A stretch of 64,000 bases of DNA from Nakamurella multipartita DSM 44233 (GTDB lineage Bacteria; Actinomycetota; Actinomycetes; Mycobacteriales; Nakamurellaceae). The stretch lies in contig NC_013235.1 of NCBI RefSeq assembly GCF_000024365.1, positions 310,001-374,000 on the forward strand, given 5' to 3'. The notes beneath the pieces were generated by a model. The model had not been told where the DNA came from. It searched no databases and was given only the letters and a program-made list of their open reading frames with translations. Below, one piece after another: positions 1 to 8,910 of this stretch (within the stretch, counting starts at the first letter, position 1; every line of letters starts with the position of its first letter). Made by a program: the position numbers and the translations under genes.

Positions 1-449
1 TGGCGCAGGGTGACGTCGGCCCAGGCGGCGGGCAGATCCGGCAGCCACTTGCCGATCGTGTCGTCCAGCGAGAGCTTCCCCTGGTCGACCAGGGACAGCG
101 CGGCCGCGCCGCTGAAAGCCTTTGCTGCCGAGGCGATCCGCATGTGATCGGTCGCCTCGGGCGCCGCCCCGGTGGTGGTGTCGGCGACGCCGGCGGTGTG
201 CACCGTCTGCTTGTCGCCGACCTGCACGATGGAGATGACGCCGGGCGGCCCGCCCGGCATGGCCACCAGTTCCGCCAGGGCCCGGTCGAGATCGTCCGCC
301 GGTGAACCGGTTTCCGACGCCGTTGGTGACACCGTGGCCGCAGACTTCGTTGTCGATGCGGCTTCGGTGCCGCTGGTGCACCCCGCGAGCACCAGAGCCC
401 CGGCCGCGACCACGACCAGCAGGCCGCGGCTCTTGCGTGTTGCCCTCAT
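1..449 (-). CDS. Class C beta-lactamase-type serine hydrolase lipoprotein, N-terminal part
   Basis: The reading frame starts at an ATG at 449 and runs off the left edge of the window, giving about 149 residues. The N-terminus has a basic start (MRATRKSR), a hydrophobic stretch and a lipobox LAGC, then a Ser/Thr/Ala-rich linker, so the protein is probably a lipoprotein on the outer face of the membrane. After the linker comes a beta-lactamase/transpeptidase start with the motif SAAK (SxxK, catalytic Ser and Lys) inside RIASAAKAFSGAAALSL. Families with this layout act as D-alanyl-D-alanine carboxypeptidases or esterases. The YxN and HxG motifs lie outside the window, so the exact class cannot be settled. 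It follows dacB on the same strand after about 40 bp, which suggests co-transcription. Confidence 0.85.
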   Translation of the reverse strand, partial: MRATRKSRGLLVVVAAGALVLAGCTSGTEAASTTKSAATVSPTASETGSPADDLDRALAELVAMPGGPPGVISIVQVGDKQTVHTAGVADTTTGAAPEATDHMRIASAAKAFSGAAALSLVDQGKLSLDDTIGKWLPDLPAAWADVTLR

Positions 450-488
450 TGCTTTGTCAGACCTTCCGGTGACTGTTGCTGGTCGAGC

Positions 489-2153
489 TCAGTACGCCTG
501 CTGGATGGACGCGACGACCTTTCCCACGTCGTCATTGGCCTGGAAGATCCCGTTGATGTCGGGGTACAGGCTGTTCGTCGAGAACACCGCGAACGCGAAG
601 TGCCGTCCGCCCTCGGTGTCCATCTGCCCGCCCAACGCCTTGACCGGCAACCGGTACCGGTCGTTGAAGGCATCCCCGGCGGCCAGGGTGCCGGTCTTGC
701 CGAAGACCTTCCCCGCGGACGGGCTGGTCGACTGCACGGTCGCCAGCGACCCGTCGACCCCGAGGATCGGCAACGTGTCCAGCCATTCCTGGGAGTCCGG
801 CCGTTTCGCCATGATCGTCTGGAGCTGGACCTGGCTGTTCGGCGTGACGTAGTTGCCTTCCAACCCGGACCCGTCGACGAGCACGACAGCATTGGTGTCC
901 AGCCCGGCCGCCTGCCAGATCTCCTGCCCCTTCCGCAGCCCCTGCTCGCAGTCATCACTACCGGCGGCCACCGCCAACCGGCAGAACATCGCCTCGCCGC
1001 CGTTGTTGTAGCTGATCTTGTTGATGTAGGTGATCTCCTCCTTGAGCGGGAGCGAGGTCAGTTCGGCCACCGAGGTCAATCCGTCGACGTCGGCCTTCGG
1101 CGGCAGGGCGGAGTCCGGATTGGTGGCGACCGGGTCGGCGGTGACGGTCACGCCGGCCCGGCCGAGGGCCTCGATGAAGGCGGTGCGGGCGTAGGTCGCC
1201 GGGTCCTTGAACAGGTAGACGTTCACCACGGGCGCGCTGTCCGCTGCGATGGTGCCGGTCAGCGTCACCGTCTTCTCGTCGGTGGAGGTCGGCTTGATCT
1301 GCGTTTTCCCGCCGGCCTCGACGGTCTGCACCTGGTTGTCGATCTGCCACGGCGCGACGACCGGGCTCATGACGATGGACGCCGGCTGGCCGGGAGTCGT
1401 TGCGGTGGTGGTGAAGTCGATGACGTTCTGATTGATGATGATCGGCGTGACGGGGTTGCCAACCAGGTCGTGCGGTTGCCACAACCGGTCGTCGACGATC
1501 ACGTCGCCGGATACCTCGTTGATGCCGGACGCCTTGACCTGTGCGGCGAGCTCGTTCAACCCGGTCAGCGGGTCCTCGGTGGTGAGGGTGGCGCCGGGGA
1601 TGCCGTTGGCGTCGTTGTGGTCGAGGTTGGTGAAGTCCACGGTGCCGTCGGGCTTGGTGCGGCCGCCCATCGTGATGTCGCCCTTGCCGACCAGGACGAG
1701 GTCCCCGTTCAGGGTGCCGCCGGTGACCTCACCGGTCCGTTTCACCGGGGTGGTGACGGTCGAGTCCGGCCCGAGTTCCTGCCACGCGGCGCCGGTGCTG
1801 TAGGTCTTCGTCACCGACGCCGGCTCGAAGAGGGTGTCCGGGTGCAGCGAGACGATCTGCTCGCCGGTGTCGATGTCGCGGACCGAGATCGCCCACTGGC
1901 CCAGGGCGTACTGGGGCTGGTTCATCACGTCCAGCGCTTCCTGGGGGAGGCCCGGCACCGAGGTCAGGCCCTCGGAACCGGTGCCGGCCGACGACGACAC
2001 GGCCGACGACGGGCTGGTCGATGCGTTCGCGCCCGCCGCCGACGATGGCGTCGAACTGCTCGAGCTCACCGTCGTCGAGTTCCCCGTGCAGGCAGCCAGG
2101 CAGAGCACCGCCGCGCCTGCCACCAGAACGCGGCTCGTCTTACCTGTCAACAT
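489..2153 (-). CDS. dacB: D-alanyl-D-alanine carboxypeptidase/endopeptidase (PBP4/DacB type, peptidase S13), lipoprotein
   Basis: 554 residues. It hydrolyses D-Ala-D-Ala ends and cross-links of peptidoglycan outside the cell. All three penicillin-binding motifs are visible: SVTK in EPASVTKTYSTGAAW, SYN in KISYNNGGEAMF, and KTG in VFGKTGTLAAGDAF. The long insertion between SxxK and SxN (about 270 residues) is typical of family S13. The N-terminus carries a signal sequence with lipobox LAAC and then a Ser/Ala-rich linker. I chose the ATG at 2153, not an in-frame start 21 bases upstream, because AGGGGA sits about 8 bases before it. The start lies inside the 3' end of a small upstream frame (14 bp overlap). 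Another penicillin-recognising lipoprotein follows downstream. Confidence 0.92.
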   Translation of the reverse strand: MLTGKTSRVLVAGAAVLCLAACTGNSTTVSSSSSTPSSAAGANASTSPSSAVSSSAGTGSEGLTSVPGLPQEALDVMNQPQYALGQWAISVRDIDTGEQIVSLHPDTLFEPASVTKTYSTGAAWQELGPDSTVTTPVKRTGEVTGGTLNGDLVLVGKGDITMGGRTKPDGTVDFTNLDHNDANGIPGATLTTEDPLTGLNELAAQVKASGINEVSGDVIVDDRLWQPHDLVGNPVTPIIINQNVIDFTTTATTPGQPASIVMSPVVAPWQIDNQVQTVEAGGKTQIKPTSTDEKTVTLTGTIAADSAPVVNVYLFKDPATYARTAFIEALGRAGVTVTADPVATNPDSALPPKADVDGLTSVAELTSLPLKEEITYINKISYNNGGEAMFCRLAVAAGSDDCEQGLRKGQEIWQAAGLDTNAVVLVDGSGLEGNYVTPNSQVQLQTIMAKRPDSQEWLDTLPILGVDGSLATVQSTSPSAGKVFGKTGTLAAGDAFNDRYRLPVKALGGQMDTEGGRHFAFAVFSTNSLYPDINGIFQANDDVGKVVASIQQAY

Positions 2154-2334
2154 CTTCGGTCCCCTCTGGCGCACCCTGCGGTGCGACGTTCTCGATCTCG
2201 TCGTCGATAGCGCTGAACAGGCCGAGCCGGCCGGTGAACGTCCGGACCCGACCGCTCGGCAGCGTCAGTGTGCCGGTGATGAGGTCACCGGCCCGGCCGA
2301 CCTCGATGCACAGATGAAGCCGCTCGACGCTCAC
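2140..2334 (-). CDS. Small hypothetical protein upstream of and overlapping dacB
   Basis: 64 residues from a GTG at 2334 (VSVERLHLCIEVGRAGD...). The frame ends 14 bp inside the dacB start, the arrangement seen with translational coupling. The protein is mixed alpha/beta in look, with a run ITGTLTLPSGRVRTFTGRLG that could form beta strands, and an acidic C-terminus. No signal peptide or membrane segment is present, and I do not recognise a family. The start is uncertain; an in-frame TTG lies further upstream at 2397. Codon use has the strong GC third-position bias of neighbouring genes, but the frame is short, so it could still be chance. Confidence 0.45.
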   Translation of the reverse strand: MSVERLHLCIEVGRAGDLITGTLTLPSGRVRTFTGRLGLFSAIDDEIENVAPQGAPEGTEDVDR

Positions 2335-2452
2335 CCCTGCATCCTGTCCGGACCCGGCCGGGTATGTCTCTGGGGCCACCCCCAAGGTCCACCCCAAGAT
2401 TCGCTGCGTGATGGCCGCTGCTGGAGCTCGACCGATTTGCGATCATGGCGGG

Positions 2453-5296
2453 ATGACGGGGCGGGCCAGCGGCGACGGCGGTCCGTCGGCGGGCACCCTG
2501 TTGGAACGGGCCGGAGAGATCTCGGCGATCGCGGACGCGTTCGGAGCGGCCGCCGACGGCGAGGGCCGGGTCGTGGTGGTGGCCGGCCGGGCCGGGATCG
2601 GCAAGTCGAGCCTGCTGGCCGAGAGCCAACGAGCGGCCCGGGCCGGCGGGTTCTCGGTGCTGACCGCCCGGGCCAGCGACCTGGAGCGGGAGTTCGCCTT
2701 CGGGGTGGCGCGGCAGCTGTTCGAACGGGCCGTGCGGCGGTCGCCGCAGTGGTGGGCCGGCGCCGCCGACCAGGCCCGGGCGGTGTTCGACGAGGTCCCG
2801 GCGGCCCCCGGCGGGATCTTCGAGGACGTGTCGCAGTCGGTGCTGCACGGCCTGTACTGGCTGGTCGTCAACGCCAGCGCCGACGGGCCGTTGCTGCTGA
2901 CCGTGGACGATCTGCAGCTGTGCGACCGCTCGTCCCTGCGGTTCCTGTCCTACCTGAGCCGGCGGTTGGACGGGTTGCCGGTGGTCGTCGTGGCCGGCTA
3001 CCGGACGGCGGGCCAACCACCGGCCGACGCCGCCCTCGACGAGCTGGTCGGGGACCCGGCCACCCAGCTCGTGCAGCCCCAGCCGCTGACGCTGGAGGCG
3101 GTGACGGAGGTGCTGCGTCGGCGGATGGGCACCTACCCGGCGCCGGAGTTCGCCGCCGACTGCCGCCGGGTGACCGGCGGCAACCCCCTGCTGCTGGACG
3201 AGCTGGCCCGCGCCCTGCAGGCCGACGGGGTCCGCCCGGACGCCGCCTCGGTCGCGGCGATCGCCACGCTCGGACCGCGGGCGGTCTCCCGCACCGTGCT
3301 GGCCCGGCTGGCCCACGCCGGGCCACAGGCCATCGCCGTGGCGCAGGCGCTGGCGGTGATCGGCGATTGGGAGGGCGTGGCCATGGTGGAGGCCGTCACC
3401 GGCCTGGACGCCGACGAGATCGAGGCGGCGACCCGGACCTTGCTGCGCGCCGAGATCCTGCAGCCCGGTTCACCGTTGCGGTTCGTGCACCCTCTGGTGC
3501 GCGATGCCGTCTACCGCGAACTGACGCCCGTCGAATCCGAACGACGGCATCTGCGAGTGGCCGATGTGCTGCGGACGATGGGGCGCCCCGACGAGCAGAT
3601 CGCCGCCCACGCGTTGGCCCTGCAGCCGGCCGGCCGGGAGTGGGTGGTGACGGTGCTGCGGGCGGCCGCGCTGATCGCGGTCCACCGCGGCGCGGCCGAC
3701 GACGCGTTGGCCTACCTGCGGCGCGCGGTGATCGAGCCCGCCCCCGACGATGTCCGGCCGCGGCTGCTGCAGGAACTGGGCATGTCCGAATCGCTGGCCA
3801 ACGAACCGGTGTCGGCCATCGAGCACCTGCGCGCGGCCTACCAGCTCGCGTCCGCGCCGGCCGACCGCGGCGAGATCGTCGGCGTGCTGTCCCGAATGTT
3901 GATCTTCACCAACCCACCGGGAGAGGCCGTCGAGCTGCTGCGCCAGGCCCGGGCGACACTGCCGGCCGACTTCGGCGATCTGCACGATGCACTGGTCGCG
4001 GTCGAGCTGTATGCGGGGCACTTCGGAGCCGACGACGCGGACGCCGGGGAGCGATTGTCACTGGTGCGGGTGCCGGGTCCGGGGTCCGGGCCGGGCGCGC
4101 GGATGCTGGCCGCGACCGCGGCCTGGGACCGGGCCCTGACCGGGGCCCCGATGGCCGGCTGCGTGGCCTTGGCCCGAGCCGCCCTGGACGACGGGGTGCT
4201 GGTCCGGGCCGACCCGTGGTTCATGTCGATCGTGGCCGCCGGCGTGCTGGTGCTGGCCGACGAGGCCGGTGCGGCCGACGTCTGGGCGCGGATGCTCGCC
4301 GACGGGCTTCGCAACGGCTCGCAGCTGACCGTCAGCGGGGTTCGGCTGTGGCAGGGCTGGAACTTCCTGGAATGGGGCGCGCTGGACGAGGCCGCGCACG
4401 CCCTGGGGCAGTACGAGACCGACACGATCCGGCGCGGCGGGCAGCACGAGAGCGGCATGGCCTACTGGGCCGGGTTCCACACCCGGCTGCTGGTCGACCG
4501 GGGTGACCTGGCCGGCGCACGGGCCGCCTGGGGGCGGGCCGCGCCGGCCGCGCCCGGGTCGGACGGGGACCTGCTGCTGCGCCGGGCCGAGCTGGAGGTG
4601 CTGCTCGCCGAGGGCCAGTGGCAGCAGGCGCTGGAGGCCGCCGACCGGTTGGATGCGGTCCGCCGGCGGGTGGTGAATCCGGCCTGGGTGCCGGTCGCCG
4701 GTCTTCGGGCCCGCGCGCTGGCCGGGCTGCAGCGGTGGTCCGAGGCGACCGCGGCGGCCGAATCCGGAGTGAGCGCCGCGCGGCAATGGGGTGCGCCCCG
4801 CACGGTCGGGTCCGCCCTGCGGGTGCTGGCCGGCGTGCTCGACGCCGCCGGATCCGACTCCTGCCTCCCGGTCTTCGACCAGGCCGTCGGCGCGCTGGCG
4901 GACTCGCCCGCCCGGTTGGAACTGGCCCGGGCCGAGGCCGGTCTGGGCGGGGCCCTGCGCCGCCGCGGCCAGGCGGTGGCCGCCCGCCCGCACCTGGCCC
5001 GGGCGGTCGAGCTGGCCACCGCGTGTGGGGCCGACTCCGTGGCGGGCCCGGCCGCGGCCGAACTGCGGGTTGCCGGCGGCCGTCCGCGGCAGCGGGCGCT
5101 CACCGGGATCGAGGCCCTGACCCCGAGTGAACGCCGCGCCGTCGAGCTGGCCGCCGCCGGCCGGACCAACAAGGCCATCGCCCAGGAGCTCTTCGTCACG
5201 CCCAAGACGGTCGAGGTGCATCTGTCCAGCGCCTACCGCAAGCTCGGCGTCACCTCGCGCGGCGAGCTGGCGGCGTTGTGGGCGCGGGTCGGCTGA
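2453..5296 (+). CDS. Large ATP-binding LuxR-family transcriptional regulator (LAL type)
   Basis: 947 residues. An N-terminal AAA/NACHT-like ATPase has Walker A GRAGIGKSS near residue 45 and Walker B LLLTVDDLQL near 145. A long helical, TPR-like middle section follows. The C-terminus has a LuxR helix-turn-helix (LTPSERRAVELAAAGRTNKA, then VTPKTVEVHLSSAYRKLGV). LAL/MalT-type proteins bind an inducer in the central region, hydrolyse ATP and activate promoters; the target here is unknown. The ATG at 2453 is preferred because the ATPase domain begins soon after it; an earlier in-frame ATG at 2408 would add 15 unconserved residues. It is divergent from the dacB group, which makes control of cell-wall genes possible but unproven. 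A second LAL protein lies at 48.2-51.0 kb. Confidence 0.9.
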   Translation: MTGRASGDGGPSAGTLLERAGEISAIADAFGAAADGEGRVVVVAGRAGIGKSSLLAESQRAARAGGFSVLTARASDLEREFAFGVARQLFERAVRRSPQWWAGAADQARAVFDEVPAAPGGIFEDVSQSVLHGLYWLVVNASADGPLLLTVDDLQLCDRSSLRFLSYLSRRLDGLPVVVVAGYRTAGQPPADAALDELVGDPATQLVQPQPLTLEAVTEVLRRRMGTYPAPEFAADCRRVTGGNPLLLDELARALQADGVRPDAASVAAIATLGPRAVSRTVLARLAHAGPQAIAVAQALAVIGDWEGVAMVEAVTGLDADEIEAATRTLLRAEILQPGSPLRFVHPLVRDAVYRELTPVESERRHLRVADVLRTMGRPDEQIAAHALALQPAGREWVVTVLRAAALIAVHRGAADDALAYLRRAVIEPAPDDVRPRLLQELGMSESLANEPVSAIEHLRAAYQLASAPADRGEIVGVLSRMLIFTNPPGEAVELLRQARATLPADFGDLHDALVAVELYAGHFGADDADAGERLSLVRVPGPGSGPGARMLAATAAWDRALTGAPMAGCVALARAALDDGVLVRADPWFMSIVAAGVLVLADEAGAADVWARMLADGLRNGSQLTVSGVRLWQGWNFLEWGALDEAAHALGQYETDTIRRGGQHESGMAYWAGFHTRLLVDRGDLAGARAAWGRAAPAAPGSDGDLLLRRAELEVLLAEGQWQQALEAADRLDAVRRRVVNPAWVPVAGLRARALAGLQRWSEATAAAESGVSAARQWGAPRTVGSALRVLAGVLDAAGSDSCLPVFDQAVGALADSPARLELARAEAGLGGALRRRGQAVAARPHLARAVELATACGADSVAGPAAAELRVAGGRPRQRALTGIEALTPSERRAVELAAAGRTNKAIAQELFVTPKTVEVHLSSAYRKLGVTSRGELAALWARVG

Positions 5297-5495
5297 CCGG
5301 CGCCGTCGGGTCCGTTCACCGAACGTGAGGGCGCTGGCCGGCGTCCGCGGCGCCCGGGTGCGCGCGCCACACGAATGTGCCGATGGCCCGATCGGTCGTC
5401 GCCCTCCGGAACGGAAATAAACGCTTTCGAGTGGGAAATAGTCGCCGTTGCTTTCCAGGCGTGTTAGCCCCACCGTCAACGATTACGTTCTGTTC

Positions 5496-6908
5496 ATGAC
5501 AGAGTTGGTACGACGCCGGTCGATCGTGATGATTCTGCTCATGCTGATGATCGCGGCGGTCAGCGGCGCGGGCCCGGTCCAGGCCCGTACGCTGCCGGCG
5601 CCCGCAGCCGTGGCGGCGGCCGCGCCCGGCGCTTTCAGCCTGGCCGTCATCCCGGACACCCAGCAGGAAGTATTCGGTGCCGATACACGTTTCGCCAACC
5701 GCACCCAGTGGCTGGTGGACAACCGGGCCGCCCTCAACCTGGCCTTCGTGCTGCACACCGGCGACGTCGTGAACTGGGACACGGCCGATCATGCGCAGTA
5801 CGCGATCGCCCGCACGGCGATGCAGAAGCTGACCTCCGCCGGAATTCCGTGGATTCCGGCGATCGGAAATCATGACACGGCCGCGGTCTGCGCCGGCGGC
5901 TCCGCCTGCCCTGGCCAATCGGCCCACGTGAATGTCCGGGGAACCGCGACGTTCAATCAATATTTTCCGGTCTCCTCCTTTCCGGCGGTGAATGGCACCT
6001 TCGAATCCGGGAAGGTCGACAATGCCTGGAGCACCTTCACGGCCGGGAACATGGATTGGCTGGTGCTCAACCTGGAGCTCTGGCCGCGGGCCCAGGTCAT
6101 CTCCTGGGCCCGGGATGTGGTGGCCGGACACCCCCAGCACAACGTCATCGTGGTCACCCACTCCTACCTGAATGCCGGGGGCGGTATCGAGCAGGGCAAC
6201 GGCGGCTACGGCGACACCAGTCCGCAGTACTTGTACGACAACCTGGTCCGGCCGTTCAGCAACGTCAAGCTGGTCTTCTCCGGGCACGTCGGCAATGCCG
6301 CCAGCCGGACGGACGTGCGGCCGGACGGCAGCAAGGTCGTCTCGTTCCTGGGCGCGTTCCATTCCAACTCGACCAACCCGGTGCAGATCGTGACGATCGA
6401 CCCGGCCGCGGGCTCGGTCAGCACCCGCTTCTACGCCCCCAAGGACGGCGCGACGTGGCCGCAGTACGCGACCACCGTCACCGGTGTGTCCTGGGGGCCG
6501 CCGCAGCCGTCGGGATCCTGGGTGGCCCTGCGGGCGGTGGCCAACGATCGGTTCGTCACGGCCGAGGCCGCCGGCGCCCAGCCGCTGATCGCCAACCGCA
6601 CCGTCGCCCAGGGCTGGGAACGGTTCATCCTGCACAGCCTGGGCGGCAACGAGGTCAACCTCTGGTCGCTGGCCAGCCAGCGCTATGTCACCGCCGAGGC
6701 CGCCGGTGCGCAACCGCTGATCGCCAACCGGGCGGAGGCGCTGGGCTGGGAGCAGTTCGAGCTGATCGACAACGGCGACGGCACGGTCAGTTTCCGGGCT
6801 CGGGCGAACAACCTGTTGGTCACCGCCGAGGCCGCCGGGGCCCAATCGCTGGTCGCCAACCGGACGGCGATCGGCGGCTGGGAGAAGTTCGTGTTGGTCC
6901 GCCTGTAG
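5496..6908 (+). CDS. Secreted calcineurin-like metallophosphoesterase with C-terminal triple repeat
   Basis: 470 residues. A signal peptide covers roughly residues 1-35. The phosphoesterase core shows PDTQ, HTGDVVNWD, AIGNHD, VTHSYL and SGHVGN, matching the metal-ligand blocks of the family, although the first block has DTQ where classical members have DxH and the last has GHVGN where GHxH is usual. Related secreted actinobacterial phosphoesterases have the same QTQW/VDNRAALNxAFVLHTGD layout. The last ~130 residues hold three units with the core VTAEAAGAQ, spaced 44 residues apart, resembling fascin/ricin-type beta-trefoil repeats that bind sugars or actin-like ligands. It stands alone between convergent neighbours. 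The substrate cannot be inferred. Confidence 0.88.
   Translation: MTELVRRRSIVMILLMLMIAAVSGAGPVQARTLPAPAAVAAAAPGAFSLAVIPDTQQEVFGADTRFANRTQWLVDNRAALNLAFVLHTGDVVNWDTADHAQYAIARTAMQKLTSAGIPWIPAIGNHDTAAVCAGGSACPGQSAHVNVRGTATFNQYFPVSSFPAVNGTFESGKVDNAWSTFTAGNMDWLVLNLELWPRAQVISWARDVVAGHPQHNVIVVTHSYLNAGGGIEQGNGGYGDTSPQYLYDNLVRPFSNVKLVFSGHVGNAASRTDVRPDGSKVVSFLGAFHSNSTNPVQIVTIDPAAGSVSTRFYAPKDGATWPQYATTVTGVSWGPPQPSGSWVALRAVANDRFVTAEAAGAQPLIANRTVAQGWERFILHSLGGNEVNLWSLASQRYVTAEAAGAQPLIANRAEALGWEQFELIDNGDGTVSFRARANNLLVTAEAAGAQSLVANRTAIGGWEKFVLVRL
6552..6863 (+). repeat. Three in-gene repeats of a beta-trefoil-like unit
   Basis: Cores at 6552-6599, 6684-6731 and 6816-6863 encode F/Y/L-VTAEAAGAQ-P/S-L-I/V-ANR and are spaced exactly 132 bp (44 codons) apart. 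Third-codon positions have diverged while the residues are kept, so the repeat is old and maintained at protein level. Confidence 0.9.
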
Positions 6909-6920
6909 CGGCCGGAGGGT

Positions 6921-8294
6921 TCAGAGCATGGCCCAGGCGTCGGTGAACACCGACCGCAGCACTGATTCGATCTCGTCGAACACCGCCTGATCGCTGATCA
7001 GCGGGGGCGCGACCTGCACCACCGTGTCGCCGCGGTCGTCGGCCCGGCAGTACAGGCCGCGCTCGAATAATGCCGGCGAGACGAAACCGCGCAGGATGCG
7101 CTCGCTCTCGGCCGCGGTGAACGTCTCCTTGGTCGCCTTGTCCTTGACCATCTCGATGCCGAAGAAGAACCCGTCGCCGCGGACGTCGCCGACGATCGGC
7201 AGGTCCAGCAACCGGTTCAGGGTGGTGCGGAAGTCCACCTCGCGGCGCAGTACGTTGCCCAGCAGATCCTCGGACTCGAAGATGTCCAGGTTGGCCAGCG
7301 CCACCGCGCAGGACACCGGGTGACCGCCGAAGGTGTAGCCGTGGGCGAAGGTGGTCTCGCCGGTGGCGAACGGCTCGAAGATCCGGTCGGAGATGATCGC
7401 CGCCCCGAGCGGCGAGTAACCGGAGGTCAGACCCTTGGCGCTGGTGATGATGTCGGGCTGGTAGCCGAACTTCTGGGCGCCGAACATGGTGCCCAGCCGG
7501 CCGTAGGCGCAGATCACCTCGTCGCTGACCAGCAACACGTCGTGGGCGTCGCAGATCTGCCGCAGCCGCTCGAAATAACCCGGCGGCGGCGGGAAGCAGC
7601 CGCCGGCGTTCTGCACCGGCTCGACGAACACCGCGGCCACCGTGTCCGCGCCCTCCATCAGGATGGCTTGCTCCACCTGGTCGGCGGCCCACCGGCCGAA
7701 GGCCTTCTCGTCGCCGGCGACGAACTCCGGGGCGCGGTAGAAGTTGGTGTTGGGCACGCGCACCGAGCCGGGCACGAGCGGTTCGAACGGGGCCTTGAAC
7801 GGCGGTACCCCGGTGATCGACAGCGCGCCCTGGGTGGTGCCGTGATACGCGATGGCCCGGCTGATCACCTTGTACTTGCCGGGCCGGCCGGTCAGCCGGA
7901 AGTACTGCTTGGCCACCTTCCACGCGGTCTCGACCGCCTCGCCGCCGCCAGTGGAGAAGAACACCTTGTTCAGATCGCCCGGCGCGGCCGCGGCCAGCCG
8001 GTCGGCCAGCTCGATCGCCGTCGGGTGGGCGTAGGACCAGACCGGGAAGAACGCCAGCTTGCGAGCCTGCGCGGCGGCGGCCTGCGCCAGTTCCTCCCGG
8101 CCGTGGCCGGCCTGCACGACGAACAGCCCGGACAACGCGTCCAGGTAGCGCTTGCCGTCGGTGTCCCAGATGTGGCAGCCCTCGCCGCGTTCGATGGTGG
8201 GCACCGGCTGGCCGGCGTAGGCGGACATGCGGGTGAAGTGCATCCACAGGTGGTCGGCGGGTGAGCTCGGGCGGGCCGGAGCGGAGGCGGTCAT
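6921..8294 (-). CDS. Class III PLP-dependent aminotransferase
   Basis: 457 residues. It carries the class III fold: FFSTGGGEAVETAWKVAKQY for cofactor phosphate binding, AVFVEPVQNAGG, VSDEVICAYGR (Asp that contacts the pyridine nitrogen) and the Schiff-base lysine in TSAKGLTSGYSPLGA. Such enzymes move an amino group from diamines, beta-alanine or putrescine-like amines to pyruvate or 2-oxoglutarate. The neighbouring agmatinase and AsnC-type regulator suggest an amine released from agmatine (putrescine) as substrate; that is inference. The start overlaps the stop of the regulator gene by 4 bp (ATGA), so the two are translationally coupled. Confidence 0.92.
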   Translation of the reverse strand: MTASAPARPSSPADHLWMHFTRMSAYAGQPVPTIERGEGCHIWDTDGKRYLDALSGLFVVQAGHGREELAQAAAAQARKLAFFPVWSYAHPTAIELADRLAAAAPGDLNKVFFSTGGGEAVETAWKVAKQYFRLTGRPGKYKVISRAIAYHGTTQGALSITGVPPFKAPFEPLVPGSVRVPNTNFYRAPEFVAGDEKAFGRWAADQVEQAILMEGADTVAAVFVEPVQNAGGCFPPPPGYFERLRQICDAHDVLLVSDEVICAYGRLGTMFGAQKFGYQPDIITSAKGLTSGYSPLGAAIISDRIFEPFATGETTFAHGYTFGGHPVSCAVALANLDIFESEDLLGNVLRREVDFRTTLNRLLDLPIVGDVRGDGFFFGIEMVKDKATKETFTAAESERILRGFVSPALFERGLYCRADDRGDTVVQVAPPLISDQAVFDEIESVLRSVFTDAWAML

Positions 8295-8797
8295 CGGGTT
8301 CCCCAGGTGTAGGTCTGCTTGGACAGGTCGAGATAGACGAACGTTTCGGTGCTGCGGACGCCGTCGACGGCGCGCAGGTGGTGGTTGATCACGCGGAGCA
8401 GGTGCTCGTCGTCGGTGCAGACCACCTCGACCAGCAGGTCGAACGATCCGGCGGTGACCACGACGTAGGACACCTCGTCCAGGGCGGACACCGCCGCGAC
8501 GACCGGATCGATCGGGCCGTCCACCCGGATCCCGACCATGGCCTGGCGGGTGAATCCGACGTGCAACGGGTTGGTGACCGCCACGATCTGCACCACGCCG
8601 GCCCGCAGCAGCCGCTGAACCCGTTGCCGTACCGCGGCTTCCGACAGCCCGACGGCCGCGGCGATGCTGGCGTAGGGCCGGCGGCCGTCCTGCTGCAACT
8701 GCTCGATGATCTTCTTGGACACCTCGTCCAGGACGATGCGCCCGGGCGGGTCGACCGCCACTGGCTCCGGATCATCATGAAGGGGCATGACGGTCAT
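8291..8797 (-). CDS. Lrp/AsnC-family transcriptional regulator
   Basis: 168 residues. An N-terminal winged helix (DEVSKKIIEQLQQDGRRPYA, then VGLSEAAVRQRVQRLLRAG) is followed by the RAM ligand-binding domain (VVVTAGSFDLLVEVVCTDDE). These proteins form octamers or dimers and respond to amino acids or related small molecules. It is first in an operon with the class III aminotransferase (4 bp overlap) and divergent from agmatinase, so it most likely controls both units through the 113-bp intergenic region. Two ATG codons (8797 and 8788) could serve as start. Confidence 0.92.
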   Translation of the reverse strand: MTVMPLHDDPEPVAVDPPGRIVLDEVSKKIIEQLQQDGRRPYASIAAAVGLSEAAVRQRVQRLLRAGVVQIVAVTNPLHVGFTRQAMVGIRVDGPIDPVVAAVSALDEVSYVVVTAGSFDLLVEVVCTDDEHLLRVINHHLRAVDGVRSTETFVYLDLSKQTYTWGTR

Positions 8798-8826
8798 TCT
8801 GCCCGGTTCGGATCCTCTATGGCAAG

Positions 8827-8865
8827 GGAATCCGTTGCCGGAAACGCAAATTGCGACGGAATCCG
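8827..8865. promoter_or_regulatory. Candidate AsnC operator in the divergent intergenic region
   Basis: An inverted repeat CGCAA-A-TTGCG (8845-8855) is flanked by two direct copies of GGAATCCG (8827-8834 and 8858-8865, 31 bp apart). The site lies between the divergent starts of the AsnC-type regulator and agmatinase. Repeated sites spaced about three helical turns apart fit binding by an oligomeric AsnC protein; this is inference. Confidence 0.45.
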
Positions 8866-8910
8866 CAGACGACAGGTTGGTCCATCGCGTCCCCGGGACG
8901 GGGCAGAATC

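Noticed and set aside
1834-4506. Long open frame of 890 codons in another frame of the LuxR-LAL gene region
   Set aside because: It is Arg/Gly/Pro-rich shadow coding caused by high GC content; the 947-residue LAL frame in this region has clear Walker and LuxR motifs. Many similar long frames elsewhere were rejected for the same reason.
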